A stretch of DNA of 64,000 nucleotides from Prorocentrum cordatum (taxonomy: Eukaryota > Sar > Dinophyceae > Prorocentrales > Prorocentraceae): assembly GCA_963575745.1 (NCBI GenBank), contig CAUYUJ010020524.1:27206-91205 (forward strand). The letters run 5' to 3'. The notes beneath the pieces are model-generated. The model was not told where the DNA came from, ran no database searches, and was given only the letters and a program-made list of their open reading frames with translations. This document shows positions 16,758 through 26,814 of the stretch, piece after piece; within the stretch, counting starts at the first letter, position 1; each line of letters begins with the position of its first letter. Both the position numbers and the translations under genes were made by a program.

Positions 16758-19265
16758 TTAATTATTCTCCAGTTGTTCGAGCTCCAGTACGTCGAGGACG
16801 CGCTGTCGGAGCCAAGCATAGGTACGATTCGGGTCGCTGATCTTCATGCGCTGGTACTCGTACATGTCTTGTTTCATCCAGGCATGTCTCCGAATCTGTG
16901 TACGAAACAGAGATTCCAAGATCTTTGGATCGGGTGCTTCTCGGCACTCCAATAGTAAAGCGTCCCAGTCAGTAATAAAACGTTGCAAATCTTCATCTCT
17001 CATCCTCAGTTCTTTAAGGCGCTCGAAGTCATGCAGGTCGTCATCAACCCCTGTCACTTTGTAGGACTGTAGGATGTGCCAGTATATCTGGCGTCCTTTG
17101 AGCATGCGTCCTGCTTTGTGCTCTCTGGTTTCGATGAGCCTGATTTGGTAGCGCAAGTCTGAGAATAAGATGTCGCTCAGAGCGGTAGCGAGTTTGCAAT
17201 CGATGCTCTCAAAGTCTCCACTGTCTTGTAAGTCCTCGAAGGTACACTCGGGCTGTTCAGCCACGCATAGGAAGGCATATGCTTTGGATGGTCGCCCTGA
17301 GGCGGCCCCAAAGTTCTTCCGTACCTTTTGCTGCCACTCGAGCAGCTGCGTGATCTTAGGCAAGACAGGGACTCGGACGGTGTCTGACTCCTTGATAGGA
17401 GTTGTAGTATGGACCGAAACCGCAGACAGTGGTTGTGAGGGTATCGGTGCACCGTCAGTAGTCGGTTCTGTGCGCACAGGAGACACATGGCGTGTCTGTG
17501 CAGAAGCTGCCGCGGAGGCTGCTCCTGGTGACGTACGTCGTTGTTGTCCTGCAGAAGCTTGTGGTGCTTCAGCGGACGCTGCCGTCGGCCTGTGCAGGTC
17601 GGTTGCAGGTCGAAGGTGGAGACCGGTGTCGTTGGTGTGGTCGATCAGCTGATTCGTCCAGCTCGTCATGTCTTCGTGTGTTTGGGCCACCTTTTGGCGT
17701 GTGTACTCATCAGTATCCCGAGAACGTTGTGAGCACCGATCAAGTCGTTGCTCGTAGGCTCGGAGACGGGCGCTTTGTGCCTCCAGCTCGCTTCCCAGAC
17801 GTGCGAGGTGCCCCTCAACACGTACTTTCTCAGCATCTCTCTCACGAATAACCTGGAAGAGCTCCAACTGCGCGTGGTCCGCCGCCTTCTCAACGTCCTG
17901 CAACCTGTCAGTGAGGCGGGCGGAATCGTAAACCGTGGGAGGAGAATCCAGCTGATCAGTCTGGGCTCGTCCGACACGCAACTCTGCCAGGGCGTCCTGT
18001 ACGCCAGGAAAACGCTGCTCGATGTCAGAGATCCGGTTAGCGAGTGGCTGCACGACAGCGTTGGTCGCATCAAGCCTTTGAGTGAGGACTCTCTCAGTAC
18101 GTTGCAACATGTCGATCAGGTTCGACGAGTTGGTGTGTGCTTCGTTGCGAAGCGTCGCCGTAGTGTGGTCTATGTGGGATCGAAGATCGTTGATCTGAGA
18201 CTGAACGTCGCCAAGGTCGGTGGCCTCGGCTGGTGGTGGTCGGTTGCGGAGCGTGTCGTGGATCTCATCGTGGAGGATCCTGACTGCTGAAACGCCTGTG
18301 TCGCGTACGAGCACAAGCTGTTGCTCCATCTGCGCTAGGTAGTGGCGCAGATTCTCGACCATCGCCGTTCGTTCACCTGAGTATGACACCTCACGATCAA
18401 CCTGGTACTGCAGTTCACCTATGATGCGTCGATCCTCGGCAATCCTGGAATCGATGATCCCTAGGGCGCCGTCAAGATCGTGGCGTATGGCTGCAGTATT
18501 GGCAGCGTTCGTCTGAACGCTCTGTAGTCCAGAGTATTGCCTGGACACGAAGGTCTCAACCTGGTCTCTGAGCTCAGCTATTTCACCTGCGGCGGACGTT
18601 TCCGCCAGCTGGTCGTCTGAGATGGAGATGTGGGGAGCGTCAGCTTCCCTCTGCCCCCTCTCGCGAGGAGTGCTTGGCCTCTGAGAGGCAGTACGCGGGC
18701 TCGACCTGCTCTCGCCGCATGGGCCTGGGGCCCCACGACGGTTGCGCGCGGACGAGCTGCGACTAGGACCATGTGTGTGTGGTGTCTCATCCGATGATAC
18801 CTTGGGGTACTGCGTCTGCGGCTGTGCCGTCACTGGTCTACTGAGTTCCTCGAAGGTGGCCACGTGCTCCGCAACAGGAACGGTCGCAGGGCTGGGGGTT
18901 CCAGCACCTGAGGTCCATCGGCGGTTAGCGCGAAAGCGCCCTGGAGTATCAGGACCAGTGAGGCTTGCGCCTGACGCAATTGGGATTGCTCCCGACTGGG
19001 GAGGAGATGGAGGATCGAAGGTAGGCGTGTGAAACTCCTTCCTCCCTGTTCCTACTCCTTCTCCTGTCCCCCCGCGGGCGGCGCTGCGGTGAAGTTCAGC
19101 AGCTAGCCGCGCCTCGGGTCCGTCGGAGCTGGGGGGGGTACCTGGGACACCAATACAGTCCGCACTAAGGCTCTCCAACTCATCACCGAGCCGTCGCGCC
19201 GTCGGAGAGCTCGGACGCGAGGCCCCGATGGACCCCTTACGGCGCATGCGTCGCTTGGGTTCCAT
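16758..19265 (-). CDS. Gag of element B (835 codons, ended by a nonsense mutation)
   Basis: The ATG at 19,265 gives MEPKRRMRRKGSIGASRPS and the same start is present in element A. The frame holds a disordered Ser/Pro/Arg-rich N-terminus, a long coiled-coil-like region (residues ~230-540) and a capsid-like region (LLEWQQKVRKNFGAASGRP, then HAWMKQDMYEYQRMKISDP). It lacks the zinc fingers because a stop replaces Gln just before them; in A the frame reads straight through. The natural product was therefore Gag-Pol, and this ORF is a truncated remnant rather than a separate gag gene. Confidence 0.75.
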   Translation of the reverse strand: MEPKRRMRRKGSIGASRPSSPTARRLGDELESLSADCIGVPGTPPSSDGPEARLAAELHRSAARGGTGEGVGTGRKEFHTPTFDPPSPPQSGAIPIASGASLTGPDTPGRFRANRRWTSGAGTPSPATVPVAEHVATFEELSRPVTAQPQTQYPKVSSDETPHTHGPSRSSSARNRRGAPGPCGESRSSPRTASQRPSTPRERGQREADAPHISISDDQLAETSAAGEIAELRDQVETFVSRQYSGLQSVQTNAANTAAIRHDLDGALGIIDSRIAEDRRIIGELQYQVDREVSYSGERTAMVENLRHYLAQMEQQLVLVRDTGVSAVRILHDEIHDTLRNRPPPAEATDLGDVQSQINDLRSHIDHTTATLRNEAHTNSSNLIDMLQRTERVLTQRLDATNAVVQPLANRISDIEQRFPGVQDALAELRVGRAQTDQLDSPPTVYDSARLTDRLQDVEKAADHAQLELFQVIRERDAEKVRVEGHLARLGSELEAQSARLRAYEQRLDRCSQRSRDTDEYTRQKVAQTHEDMTSWTNQLIDHTNDTGLHLRPATDLHRPTAASAEAPQASAGQQRRTSPGAASAAASAQTRHVSPVRTEPTTDGAPIPSQPLSAVSVHTTTPIKESDTVRVPVLPKITQLLEWQQKVRKNFGAASGRPSKAYAFLCVAEQPECTFEDLQDSGDFESIDCKLATALSDILFSDLRYQIRLIETREHKAGRMLKGRQIYWHILQSYKVTGVDDDLHDFERLKELRMRDEDLQRFITDWDALLLECREAPDPKILESLFRTQIRRHAWMKQDMYEYQRMKISDPNRTYAWLRQRVLDVLELEQLENN

Positions 19266-19318
19266 CGAGGCCGCGTGCGAGATCGCGACGCGGGGTTCGA
19301 TGAACAGTGAGCTTTAAA

Positions 19319-19330
19319 GGGCTGATAACC
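19319..19330 (-). promoter_or_regulatory. Primer binding site of element B
   Basis: Identical to the 12 nt of element A (GGTTATCAGCCC on the minus strand) and again directly against the LTR, although the flanking leaders and LTRs have diverged. Conservation across diverged copies supports a primer-binding role. Confidence 0.55.
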
Positions 19331-19519
19331 TGTGTATGGGGTCGAAGTACAAGGGTACAGAACCCCTGATCCGTTGGTAGAGGGAACTTTCCCTCCTGCA
19401 CGATCAAAGGTATGGTCGATCCGTCCCCAAGCGTACTTGGGAAGTCCCCAAACGGCCAGGCGCAGGAGAGGTGAGGATAAGGAGTATTATATGAGGGTAT
19501 TACACGGGTTCTATTCACA
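19331..19519 (-). repeat. 5' LTR of element B
   Basis: 189 bp, TGTGAATAGAACCCGTGTAA...CCCCATACACA on the minus strand. It shares both ends and several internal blocks with the A LTR (CAAACGGCCAGG, GATAAGGAGTAT, CAGAACCCCTGATCCGTTGG on the plus strand), while the middle has diverged with indels. Its first bases supply a stop codon (TGA, 19,515-19,517) to the interrupted hydrolase frame. CTTCC (19,520-19,524) would be the target duplication. Confidence 0.75.
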
Positions 19520-20250
19520 CTTCCTCGGCGACCCACGCGTCCTCGTCCCATTCACTGTGTGGCCAGAGCCGGTCCGCCCCAGCCTCGTCCCTGTTGTACC
19601 GACTCACCAGGAGCCCATAGTTCGCAGTAGGGATGTTGCAGTGCCTGGCCACCTTCGTCTGCATGTCGCCGGCCGATAGGCAAGGCCTGCAGCCATCCTG
19701 CAACAGAATGATCTGGGCGTGGGGGGCCAATGTTCGCAGGGCGATCACCGCTTGCTCGAAGGCGACACTACCATGCTCGGAAACGTTCCTGGTTATACTT
19801 GCTAGGCCGACTTGAGCCCACGCGCCGTCGTTCGCCATCGTGTCGATGAAGACTATGTCGGGCGGCTCCTCTGGCAGGAAGCGTGACCGAAAGAGAGCGC
19901 CCAGGCCGCTGAGGAACATGCCAATCGGCTGCCCGGCCCGAGACTCGTCGTAGAAGACGACGCTGGAGCGCGGAAAGGCGGCCTGCAGCCACCGTCTCAG
20001 CCGCGCCATCCACGAGCAGTCCTGCTTCTCGCGACCCAGGTCGTCCTGGCAACCCGAACCCCTGGTGAAGGAGCCCCCTATGACAAGCACCCGGGCGGCC
20101 GCCCCTCGCGCCAGCTTGTCCAGGAAGGCGCCCATCCTGGAGACGTTGCCCGGCTGCACGCCATCCCAGATGATGTCGGCGGGCAGCGGGTACGCCCTCT
20201 CCAGCTCCTGTGGGAAATCGTTCCAAGGCTGCCCAAGACCTCCATCCGCC
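19515..20250 (-). pseudogene. SGNH/GDSL-like hydrolase gene fragment interrupted by element B
   Basis: The frame reads ARVLVIGGSFTRGSGCQDD (block I-like, nucleophile Ser in GGSF; about 20,100-20,045), then SWMARLRRWLQAAFP and DIVFIDTMANDGAW (block III-like ND, about 19,865-19,825). SGNH hydrolases are serine esterases/lipases with this block order; the substrate is unknown. The C-terminal Asp-x-x-His block is not clearly present and would lie past the insertion. The frame has no ATG at its upstream end. Instead it is preceded by TTTCTTGCAG (minus strand, ending at 20,250), a good 3' splice site, so this is probably an internal exon. It ends at a stop donated by the B LTR (WVAEEV, then stop). 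The family call rests on motifs only. Confidence 0.55.
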
Positions 20251-20758
20251 TGCAAGAAACTCCTGGAACATCTGCAGGCCGTTCAATGCCACTTCGTTTC
20301 GTGAATCGTCCTCGCGCGGGCGCCAAGCATTTTGCGATCAACGTACTGGCTAGCGCGAGGGCATACGACGACGATTTCCACTAGCGGGATCCCAAGACAT
20401 CTGTCATCGCCAAGAATCCGTTTTCTCCGTCGACTAGCACGGTCGGCCAACGAGATGGCGGAACACACGTTCCGAGAAGGCACACGGAACGCGACTACTG
20501 ATCGGCGCAGGCCCAGGTGCAAACCGAGAGACGCCTCTATCCCAGGAGGCATCGCAGGAGCAAAAAACGTGGAGCCCGGCCGATGCACAGTGCGCGCATG
20601 GTGCATTTGTGGTGTATTGTTGGTATTTTCGTGCATTTAAGGTGTATGGTCGGTGCACTTTGTGGTGTAAGTTCTGTTGCGCATTTTCAAGCTCATCACC
20701 TGAAGTCCACTCCCGGGAAAATTTCCAATCCCCGAAGGGGGTTCCGGAACGACAAAGA
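20251..20758. other. No gene recognised; possible intron
   Basis: Lies between the hydrolase exon and the next coding-like fragment. It contains a short TGTGGTGTA/TGCATTT-type repetition near 20,600-20,670 and nothing I can identify. It may be intron of the hydrolase gene. Confidence 0.3.
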
Positions 20759-21144
20759 TCACTTCATTTCTTCATCCCACGCGTACCTCTTGCATGGAAT
20801 CTCCGGGGCCGCCCGGCGCGCGACAGAGGCGCTCGGAGGTAATCGCTGTGTATTTGTTGCGTACGTGTCATGGTCTGATGTGCAGTTGTGGCGCAAGCAA
20901 GACTGACCAGCAGATGCGGCGCAAGCCCAAACAATCATGAGCTCGTGGCTCCGCCTCCACCATGTCGTCATGCTCCAGGAGCCCTCCGCGAGACCACACG
21001 CCTGGTCGTCCCAGATCTGCCTGTAGTCCCTACGAAAGGTCTCGGGCATCCTGTGGAAGCGCTCCACCACGTCGTGGCACATGGGCATCTTCTCCTTAGC
21101 ATCGAGGGGATCGTCTTCCCAAACCCAGCTCAGCCCATATGAAA
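20759..21144 (-). other. Candidate exon or gene fragment of unknown function
   Basis: The minus-strand frame includes LSWVWEDDPLDAKEKMPMCHDVVERFHRMPETFRRDYRQ and QACGLAEGSWSMTTWW (given here in part), which has a natural-looking amino-acid mix unlike nearby repeat shadows. It is bounded at its upstream end by the UUCG-type hairpin at 21,145-21,184; beyond that the frame continues only into low-complexity DNA. It could be an upstream exon of the hydrolase gene. No family recognised. Confidence 0.3.
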
Positions 21145-21184
21145 CTAGAACCACGCGCGCGCTTCGCGCGCGCTTAGGTTCTAG
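21145..21184. repeat. 40-bp palindrome with TTCG loop, copy 1
   Basis: CTAGAACC...GGTTCTAG outer arms with an inner GCGCGCG-CTTCG-CGCGCGC stem-loop. It is identical over 40 bp to the copy at 34,408-34,447. A transcript would form a long hairpin capped by a UUCG-like loop. Confidence 0.8.
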
Positions 21185-21254
21185 CCGTGGCCACGGAACA
21201 GCTCCGAACACGGTATGACCAGGCACAGGTCCAAGTATGTGGCGTTAGCCCAGA

Positions 21255-21356
21255 AAACCGACCTCCTCCCCGTCCTCCTCCTCCCCCTCCGCCTCCTCCT
21301 GCCTCTCCGCCCCCTCCTCCCCCTCCCCCTCCTTCCCCCCCCCCCTCCCCCTCCTC

Positions 21357-21387
<31 letters not shown>

Positions 21388-22075
21388 TTGTCCTCCTCCC
21401 CCTCCTCCTCCTCCTCCTCCCCCTCCTCCTCCTTCTCCTCCCCCTCCTTCTCCTTCCCCTCCTCCCCCCGTCCTTTTCCTTCCCCTCCTCCCCCTCCCCC
21501 CCTCCTCCTCCCCCTCTTTCCTCCCCCCCCCCTCTCCCCTTCCGCATCCTCCGACTCGTCGTCGTCCTCCTCCTTCTCCTCCTCCGCCTCCTCCTCCTCG
21601 TCCTCCTCGTCCTCCTGTTCCTCCTCCTCCTCCCTCCTCTCCACTCCCGTCCTCCTCCATATTATCCCCCCCCTCCTCCCCCTCTCCTCCTTTTCCCCCT
21701 CCTCTACCTCCTCCTCCTCCTCTCCTCCTCTCCTCCTCCTCCTCCTCCTCCTCCTCATCCTCCTCCTCCTCCTTCCACTCCTCCTCCTCCTCTCTTCCTT
21801 GTCCTCCTCCGCTCCTCCTCTTTCTCCTCATCTTCATTCCTCCTTCTCTCTCATCATCCTTCCTCATCTCTCCCCTCCTCATCTCCTCCCTCCTCCTCTC
21901 CTCCTCCTCCTCCTTCCTCCTCCTCCTCCTCCCTCCTCCTCCTCCTCCTTTTCCTCTTCCTCCCTCTCTTCTTCCTCCTCCTCTTCCTCCATCTCCGCCT
22001 GCTCCTCGTCCTCCTCCTCCTCCTCCTCCTCCTCCTTATCCCTCTTCCTCATCCCCCTCCTCCACCTCGCAAAAC
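21255..22075. repeat. (CTC/CCT)n polypyrimidine tract
   Basis: About 800 bp of nearly pure pyrimidine on the plus strand with irregular CTC/CCT/CTT triplets. Long open frames here (Pro/Ser/Leu or Glu/Gly/Arg runs) are low-complexity artefacts. Confidence 0.95.
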
Positions 22076-22402
22076 ACTCGACGCCGGGATGTGTTCACAA
22101 CGTGGGCCCAGCATATCCGGACGACTTCCCGGGGCCGCCTGTTCATCCCGCCTTGTGTCTTACGGTTCAGGCGCCCCACAAGGGCCCCCTGGAGGCTGGA
22201 ACTTGTGCAAAAGCTTCCCGTCGTGTTTTTTCGTCCCGACGCGAGGTGGGAGCAAAGAAAAGCGACACCACCACCACCACCAGGGCGAGGAGCCAGGGGA
22301 TGCCCCCTGGTGGTGTGGCCACACCTCCCCGCTCGAGACATCCCCAACCTCCAGCTTGAAGGGGCATCGCGGACGACCTTCTCGATGAAGGTGGCTCCCC
22401 GG
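22076..22402. other. No gene recognised
   Basis: GC-rich DNA between two triplet tracts, with a CACCACCACCAC patch near 22,266-22,282. No motif or convincing frame. Confidence 0.5.
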
Positions 22403-22632
22403 TGGTGGTGGTGGTGGTGGTGGTGGTGGTGGTGGTGGTGGTGGTGGTGGTGGTGGTGGTGGTGGTGGTGGTGGTGGTGGTGGTGGTGGTTGGTGGTGGT
22501 GGTGGTGGTGGTGGTGGTGTTGGGTGGTGGTGGAGGTGGTGGTGGTGTGGTGTGGTGTGTGGTGGGTGGTGGGTGGTGGTGGTGGTGGTGGTGGTGGTGG
22601 TGGTGGGTGGTGGTGGTGGTGGGTGGTGGTGG
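22403..22632. repeat. (GGT)n microsatellite
   Basis: Around 90 pure GGT triplets followed by interrupted GGT/GTG repeats. His-rich or Val-rich frames over it are artefacts. Confidence 0.95.
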
Positions 22633-23204
22633 TGTCGCTTCTCCTTCCCCGAGCGAGAGGGACTGGGTCCTGCACTCTGCCCCGGGCCTCAACGGCCTCC
22701 GGACGGGAGGCGCCCGCCCTCGAGGGCGGCGCGGCGGGCCCGACGCGACGCCGACGGCGTTCCCTCGGGGCCTCTCCTGCCTTTCATTTTGGGGGAGCCG
22801 GTTTCGGGCCCAGGGGCCGTCGAGAAACAGGAACCGGGGCAAAAAACTACTCCAAGAAGATGCGAATGCGGCCCCGGTCAGGCCGGGGCGGGGGGAACGC
22901 AGCCCCGGGAGGGAGGGAGGGTGGGAGGAAGGAGCAGCAGGAGAAGGAGGGAGCAGGAGGAAGCGAGTCAGAAGCAGGGATCGTGTGCATCCTGAAGGAC
23001 GCGTCATGAACCTGTGAATTTCCCACCTAATATTTGTACTACCACGGTCAGGGGAGAAGCAGATCCCACGGGGAATGCAATGGCATCGGGGTAGAGCAAG
23101 GCAAGACCGATCTCTGGGAGCTGGTGGTAAGCCACGATGACTTCCGAACCCTCAACAGGCTTCCGAAAACCACTCCATCTTCTCCTCGTCGTCGTCGTCC
23201 TCCT
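22633..23204. other. GC-rich DNA without a recognised gene
   Basis: No domain or repeat recognised. A short minus-strand frame (about 23,160-23,010: VEGSEVIVAYHQLPEIGLAL) looks less repetitive than its surroundings but is too short to call. Confidence 0.4.
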
Positions 23205-23262
23205 CTTCCTCCTCATCTTCCTCCTCCTCCTCCTCCTCCTCCTCCTCCTCCTCCTCCTCATC
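23205..23262. repeat. (CTC)n microsatellite
   Basis: A short pure CTC/TCC tract on the plus strand. Confidence 0.9.
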
Positions 23263-23469
23263 GCTGGGGCCCGCGATGGTGGAAAATAGCCTCCACAAGG
23301 CACGGCGCCCACCCGGGGCCGAAGACGGCGAAGAAGCGTATCCTAATGGAGGCTCGAAGCCTGACGATGAACCAAGGGAACATGGGATCCTGCAGCGTCT
23401 CCCGCGAGACCAGCACAGGGGGAGAGACCACCAGCATGGCCCATGGCATCTGTTTGTCGCGCACCCGTG

Positions 23470-25478
23470 ACATGCATCTTGGGAGCCCTTCGGGGGCTTC
23501 TGGCGGCGTCTTGGGGGCCTCCGGGGCGCTTCTTGGAGTCTCCTGGGAGCTTTCTGGGGCCGAAGGCTCGAAAAGTCCGTTCGGATTCCCTGTCTGGGTC
23601 CCTTCTTAGAGCCGTCTTGGGGCTATCTTGGACCGTCTTGGAGGCCTCTTGGGCTGCTTGGGTCCCTCTTGGGCTGTCTTGGGGCCGTCTTGGGAGCCTC
23701 TTGGGCCGTCTTTGGGCGATCTCGGGAATCTCTTTGGCTATCTTGGAGCGCCAGGAAGCCGCAAAGGTGAGAACCACAAAACATCCTCCCACCAAACCCT
23801 TGAAAAACAACAATTGTTAGCCTCTTGTGGCCCTCTTGAAAAAGCCTCTTGGAGGCCTTTTGGGGTGTCTTGGAAGCCTCTTGGGCCGTGTAGGGACTAT
23901 CTTGACTGTATTGGACCGATCTTGTGGCGTCTCGGAGCCCTCATGGACATCTTGGGTGCTTCCTGAGGCCGTCTTGGAGGCCTTCTGGAGGCCTCCTGGG
24001 CCGTCTGGAGGCCCCTTGGAGGCGCCAGGGCGGGGGTATTGAAAAAGGGGGGCCCAAGGGTTTTGAGGTGGGCGGGGCCCCCGGGCTGGGGACCTGGTAT
24101 TCATCCACATATATCCTCTGGGGGCCTCCTTGGCGCCTTCTGGCGGTCTTCTGTGAGGCCCCGGGGCTCCCCGAGGGCCCCGGGGCCCACATTTGCGGCC
24201 GTCTTGGGCCTTTCGTGGGCCGTCCTGGAGCTCTCCGGGGCTGTATTGGGTCCCTCTGGGGCGCGTCCTGGGCCGGACCGACAGCGAAAACAAGCAATAT
24301 GTTAAACATATACGTTTTACAAAGGGATGGAGCTATTTGGGCCCCTTGGGGCTCTCTTTGGGGCCCTATTGGGGGTCGCTTGGGGTGTCTTGGGGGCTTC
24401 TGAAGCCGCCTTGGAAGCCATGTTGGGTGTCTGGGAGCGACCTTCGGGCGTCCCGGGTCTGTTCTGGAGCCTCTTGGAACCTCCTTGGCGGGGCTCCCCG
24501 AGGGCCCCGGGCCCACATTTGCGGCCGTCTTGGGCCCTTCGTGGGCCGTCCTGGAGCTCTCTCCTTGTAGGGCCACGAAACAATGTACTGGGTGGGGGAG
24601 ACGCATGCGCCACTGGAACCTTCGGTGGAGCTCCCTACGGGGCCACGAAGCGCTGCACTGGTGGGGGAGACGCATGCGGGCTGCGCCACTGGACCTTCGT
24701 CGGAGCTCCCTATAAGGCCACAAAGCGAAGTACTCGGTGGGTGAGACGCATGCGGGCTGCGCAATTGAGACCTTCGGTGGAGCTCCCTATGGGGCCACGA
24801 AAGGCTGTATTGGGTGGGAGGGACTCATGCGGGGTGCGCCAGTGGAACCTTCGGTGGAGCTCCCTATGTGGCCACGATCGGTGTACTTGGTGTGGGAGAC
24901 GCATGCGGGGTGCGCCACTGGGGCCTTCGGTGGAGCTCCCCATGGGGCCACAAAGCGCTGTACCGGGTGTGGCGGACGCATGCGGGCTGCGCCACTGGGA
25001 CCTTCGGAGGAGCTCCATAGGGCCCTTTCGGGCCGTCCTGTGCGCCTCTGGCGCCGTCTTGGGGCCCCCTTGGGCCGTCTTGGGGCCGTCTTCGAAGCCC
25101 CTGGGGCTGTCTTGGAGCGGACAATATGACATCTTGGGTCGTCGTGGAGCGTCAGAACACTGAAAAGGCGAGAACTTGGAACTCCTTCCAAAACCTTTGG
25201 AAAATCATTAACAAGTTGTGCCTCGCGGGACTCCTTTGGAGGCATCTTATCTAGGAGGTTTCTGGGGGCGTCTTGGAGGCCTCTTGGATAGTCAGGGGCT
25301 AATTCTGGCCGCCTTGGCCGTCTTGGCCGTCATTGGTCGTTCCCGCAATCTGGAAGCGCCATGTTTGGCGATCCTGGGGCCGTCTTCGGGCGATCTTAGG
25401 GGGCCCCCGGCGCCTCGGCAAAACCCCCGGAACTTCCCAGTCCCCCAGATGGGGACACATGTTTGGGGACCGCGGGCC

Positions 25479-25480
<2 letters not shown>
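23470..25480. repeat. GC-rich minisatellite modules with AT-rich cores, block 1
   Basis: Degenerate 10-15 bp units (CTTGGGGCCGTC, CCTCTTGGGC and variants) cover most of the block. At about 23,755-23,825, 24,280-24,325 and 25,140-25,220 the units are interrupted by an AT-rich, less repetitive core (AAAAGGCGAGAAC-like, then AAACCTTTGGAAAATCA-like). The block also contains a 77-bp array at 24,551-25,020. No coding sequence; long minus-strand frames (Pro/Lys/Arg/Gln-rich) follow the repeats. Confidence 0.85.
24551..25020. repeat. 77-bp tandem array, about 6 units
   Basis: Units start GGAGCTCCCTAtGGGGCCACGA and contain GAGACGCATGCGGGCTGCGC and ACCTTCGG. Six diverged units of about 75-78 bp. The same unit recurs at 35,625-36,015, and the right flanks also match, so the two arrays share an ancestor by segmental duplication. 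Confidence 0.9.

Positions 25481-25483
<3 letters not shown>

Positions 25484-25522
<39 letters not shown>
25484..25522. repeat. (TA)n microsatellite
   Basis: About 20 uninterrupted TA units right after GC-rich module DNA. Confidence 0.95.
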
Positions 25523-25524
<2 letters not shown>

Positions 25525-25842
25525 CACACGCACCTCTCCGAGGGAGTAGAGCTCAGAGCCGATTAGTGCGTACGCGGGGCGCCGCGTCCGCGATTTGTCT
25601 GGCCGTTTTGCTAGGGACATCCTCGAAATTCTGAAAATCGGTGTCACCCCTAACGCAGATCGTGACGTCAGGGTCCAAAAACACATGGGGAATTTCAACA
25701 TTCTAACATAAAACCTCCAAAAAGCACATTGTAATTTCAATGATTTTAACCCCGATTCACAAAGAATGGCGATTTCGCCTAAGACATCCTCCCAAAATCG
25801 AGCCCCGACGTACCTTCTGGTACCCCAGACCCCGCCTCGGAG
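25523..25842. other. No gene; contains two copies of a dispersed 20-bp core
   Basis: Matches to the TTTCGCCTGAGACATCCTCG core of the 65-bp arrays occur near 25,604-25,625 and 25,773-25,793, with otherwise unrecognised AT-richer DNA between them. Confidence 0.5.
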
Positions 25843-26085
25843 CCTCTTGGGAACCTCCTGGAACCTCCTGGGGCCTCCTGGGGCTTTCTGTACCTTCTGG
25901 TACCCCAGACCCCGCATCGGAGCCTCCTGGGGGTCTCCTGGAACCTCCTGGGGCCTCCTGCGGCCTCCTGGAGCCTCTTGGGGCCTCCTGGAGCCTCCTG
26001 GGGTCTTCTGGAGCCTCCTGGGGTCTTCTGGGGCCTCCTGAGGCCGCCTGGGGCCTCCTGGGGCCTCCTGGGGCCTCGGAACCAA
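25843..26085. repeat. 12-bp GGGGCCTCCTGG minisatellite
   Basis: About 20 units of GGGGCCTCCTGG and variants. A TACCTTCTGGTACCCCAGAC segment occurs twice at its left end (25,810 and 25,890). Confidence 0.9.
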
Positions 26086-26103
26086 AGACACAAATCACAC
26101 CCA

Positions 26104-26216
26104 ACACATCACACGATAGACAAACATAACACACACACACACACACACACAACACCTACAACGCACAGGAAACACGCACAACACAGAGCACACATCACAC
26201 ACACACACACACACAA
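26104..26216. repeat. (CA)n-rich tract
   Basis: Two CA dinucleotide runs separated by CA-rich DNA. Confidence 0.9.
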
Positions 26217-26574
26217 CACTCACAATCCCGGGGCCTCCTGGAGCCTTTTCCGGTATCCAAGTCGGGCCTCCCGACGTTTCCCGGGGGGCCCTGGTGCACA
26301 CATCGCAAGGTGTGGCAACCCCACGTGCGCTCGATTGCGACCTCGATATTAGATTATGTTGCGTTCACCTCCTGCCTCTTCCCCTTGTCTTAGGCACGCC
26401 CTGGCGGCGCCGCCCCAGCGCCGCCCCAGCTTCCCTTTCTCCATTTCCGATCCTGCAGTCATGGTGTTTTCCGGCTTCAAACGCCCTTTCAGTTTGTTGT
26501 ATGAACCTGGGCACGCACGCGCCACGTGTATATATATGTGTGTATACACAAATGTCCAGATGCATGTATAGTCG
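26217..26574. other. No gene recognised
   Basis: Residual GGCCTCCTGG units, then mixed DNA without a convincing frame. Confidence 0.5.
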
Positions 26575-26800
26575 CACACACATCCATACATACATACATT
26601 CATACGTAGATACATACATACACACATACATGCAAACAAACATACAAACATACATGCGCACGTACATGCAAGCATACGTACACACGTACATACATGCACG
26701 CATACACACATACATACACATACATACCTATAGTTATGCATATATGCATGCACCTGTATAGGAGTGTATATTGTATACAGGTATATATGTATATTTATAT
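26575..26800. repeat. (CATA)n/(TACA)n microsatellite
   Basis: Interrupted CATA tetranucleotides for about 150 bp, then TATATATG-rich DNA. Confidence 0.9.
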
Positions 26801-26814
26801 ATAGCATGATGCCA

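Larger units (their letters stand above)
13845..19519 (-). mobile_element. Copia-type LTR retrotransposon B, interrupted by A
   Basis: The 5' LTR is 19,331-19,519, followed by a PBS, Gag, CCCH region, protease and integrase. Its sequence stops abruptly at 13,845, within coding sequence equivalent to about 8,170 of element A, exactly where the A LTR begins. RT, RNase H and 3' LTR are absent from the window and expected to the left of A. B carries at least three nonsense codons and one frameshift in what remains. Confidence 0.8.

Noticed and set aside
21215-23017. 600-codon and other long frames across the CTC/GGT tracts
   Set aside because: Composition is homopolymeric Pro/Ser/Leu, Glu/Gly or Trp/Val runs produced by triplet repeats; no domain or natural sequence is present.
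24551-25020. CRISPR-like array of 77-bp units
   Set aside because: No alternation of short identical repeats with unique spacers; whole units are diverged tandem copies in a eukaryote-like setting.
23343-25245. Long Pro/Arg/Lys/Gln-rich minus-strand frames
   Set aside because: They translate the CTTGGGGCC minisatellite and recur wherever it occurs, in several frames at once.
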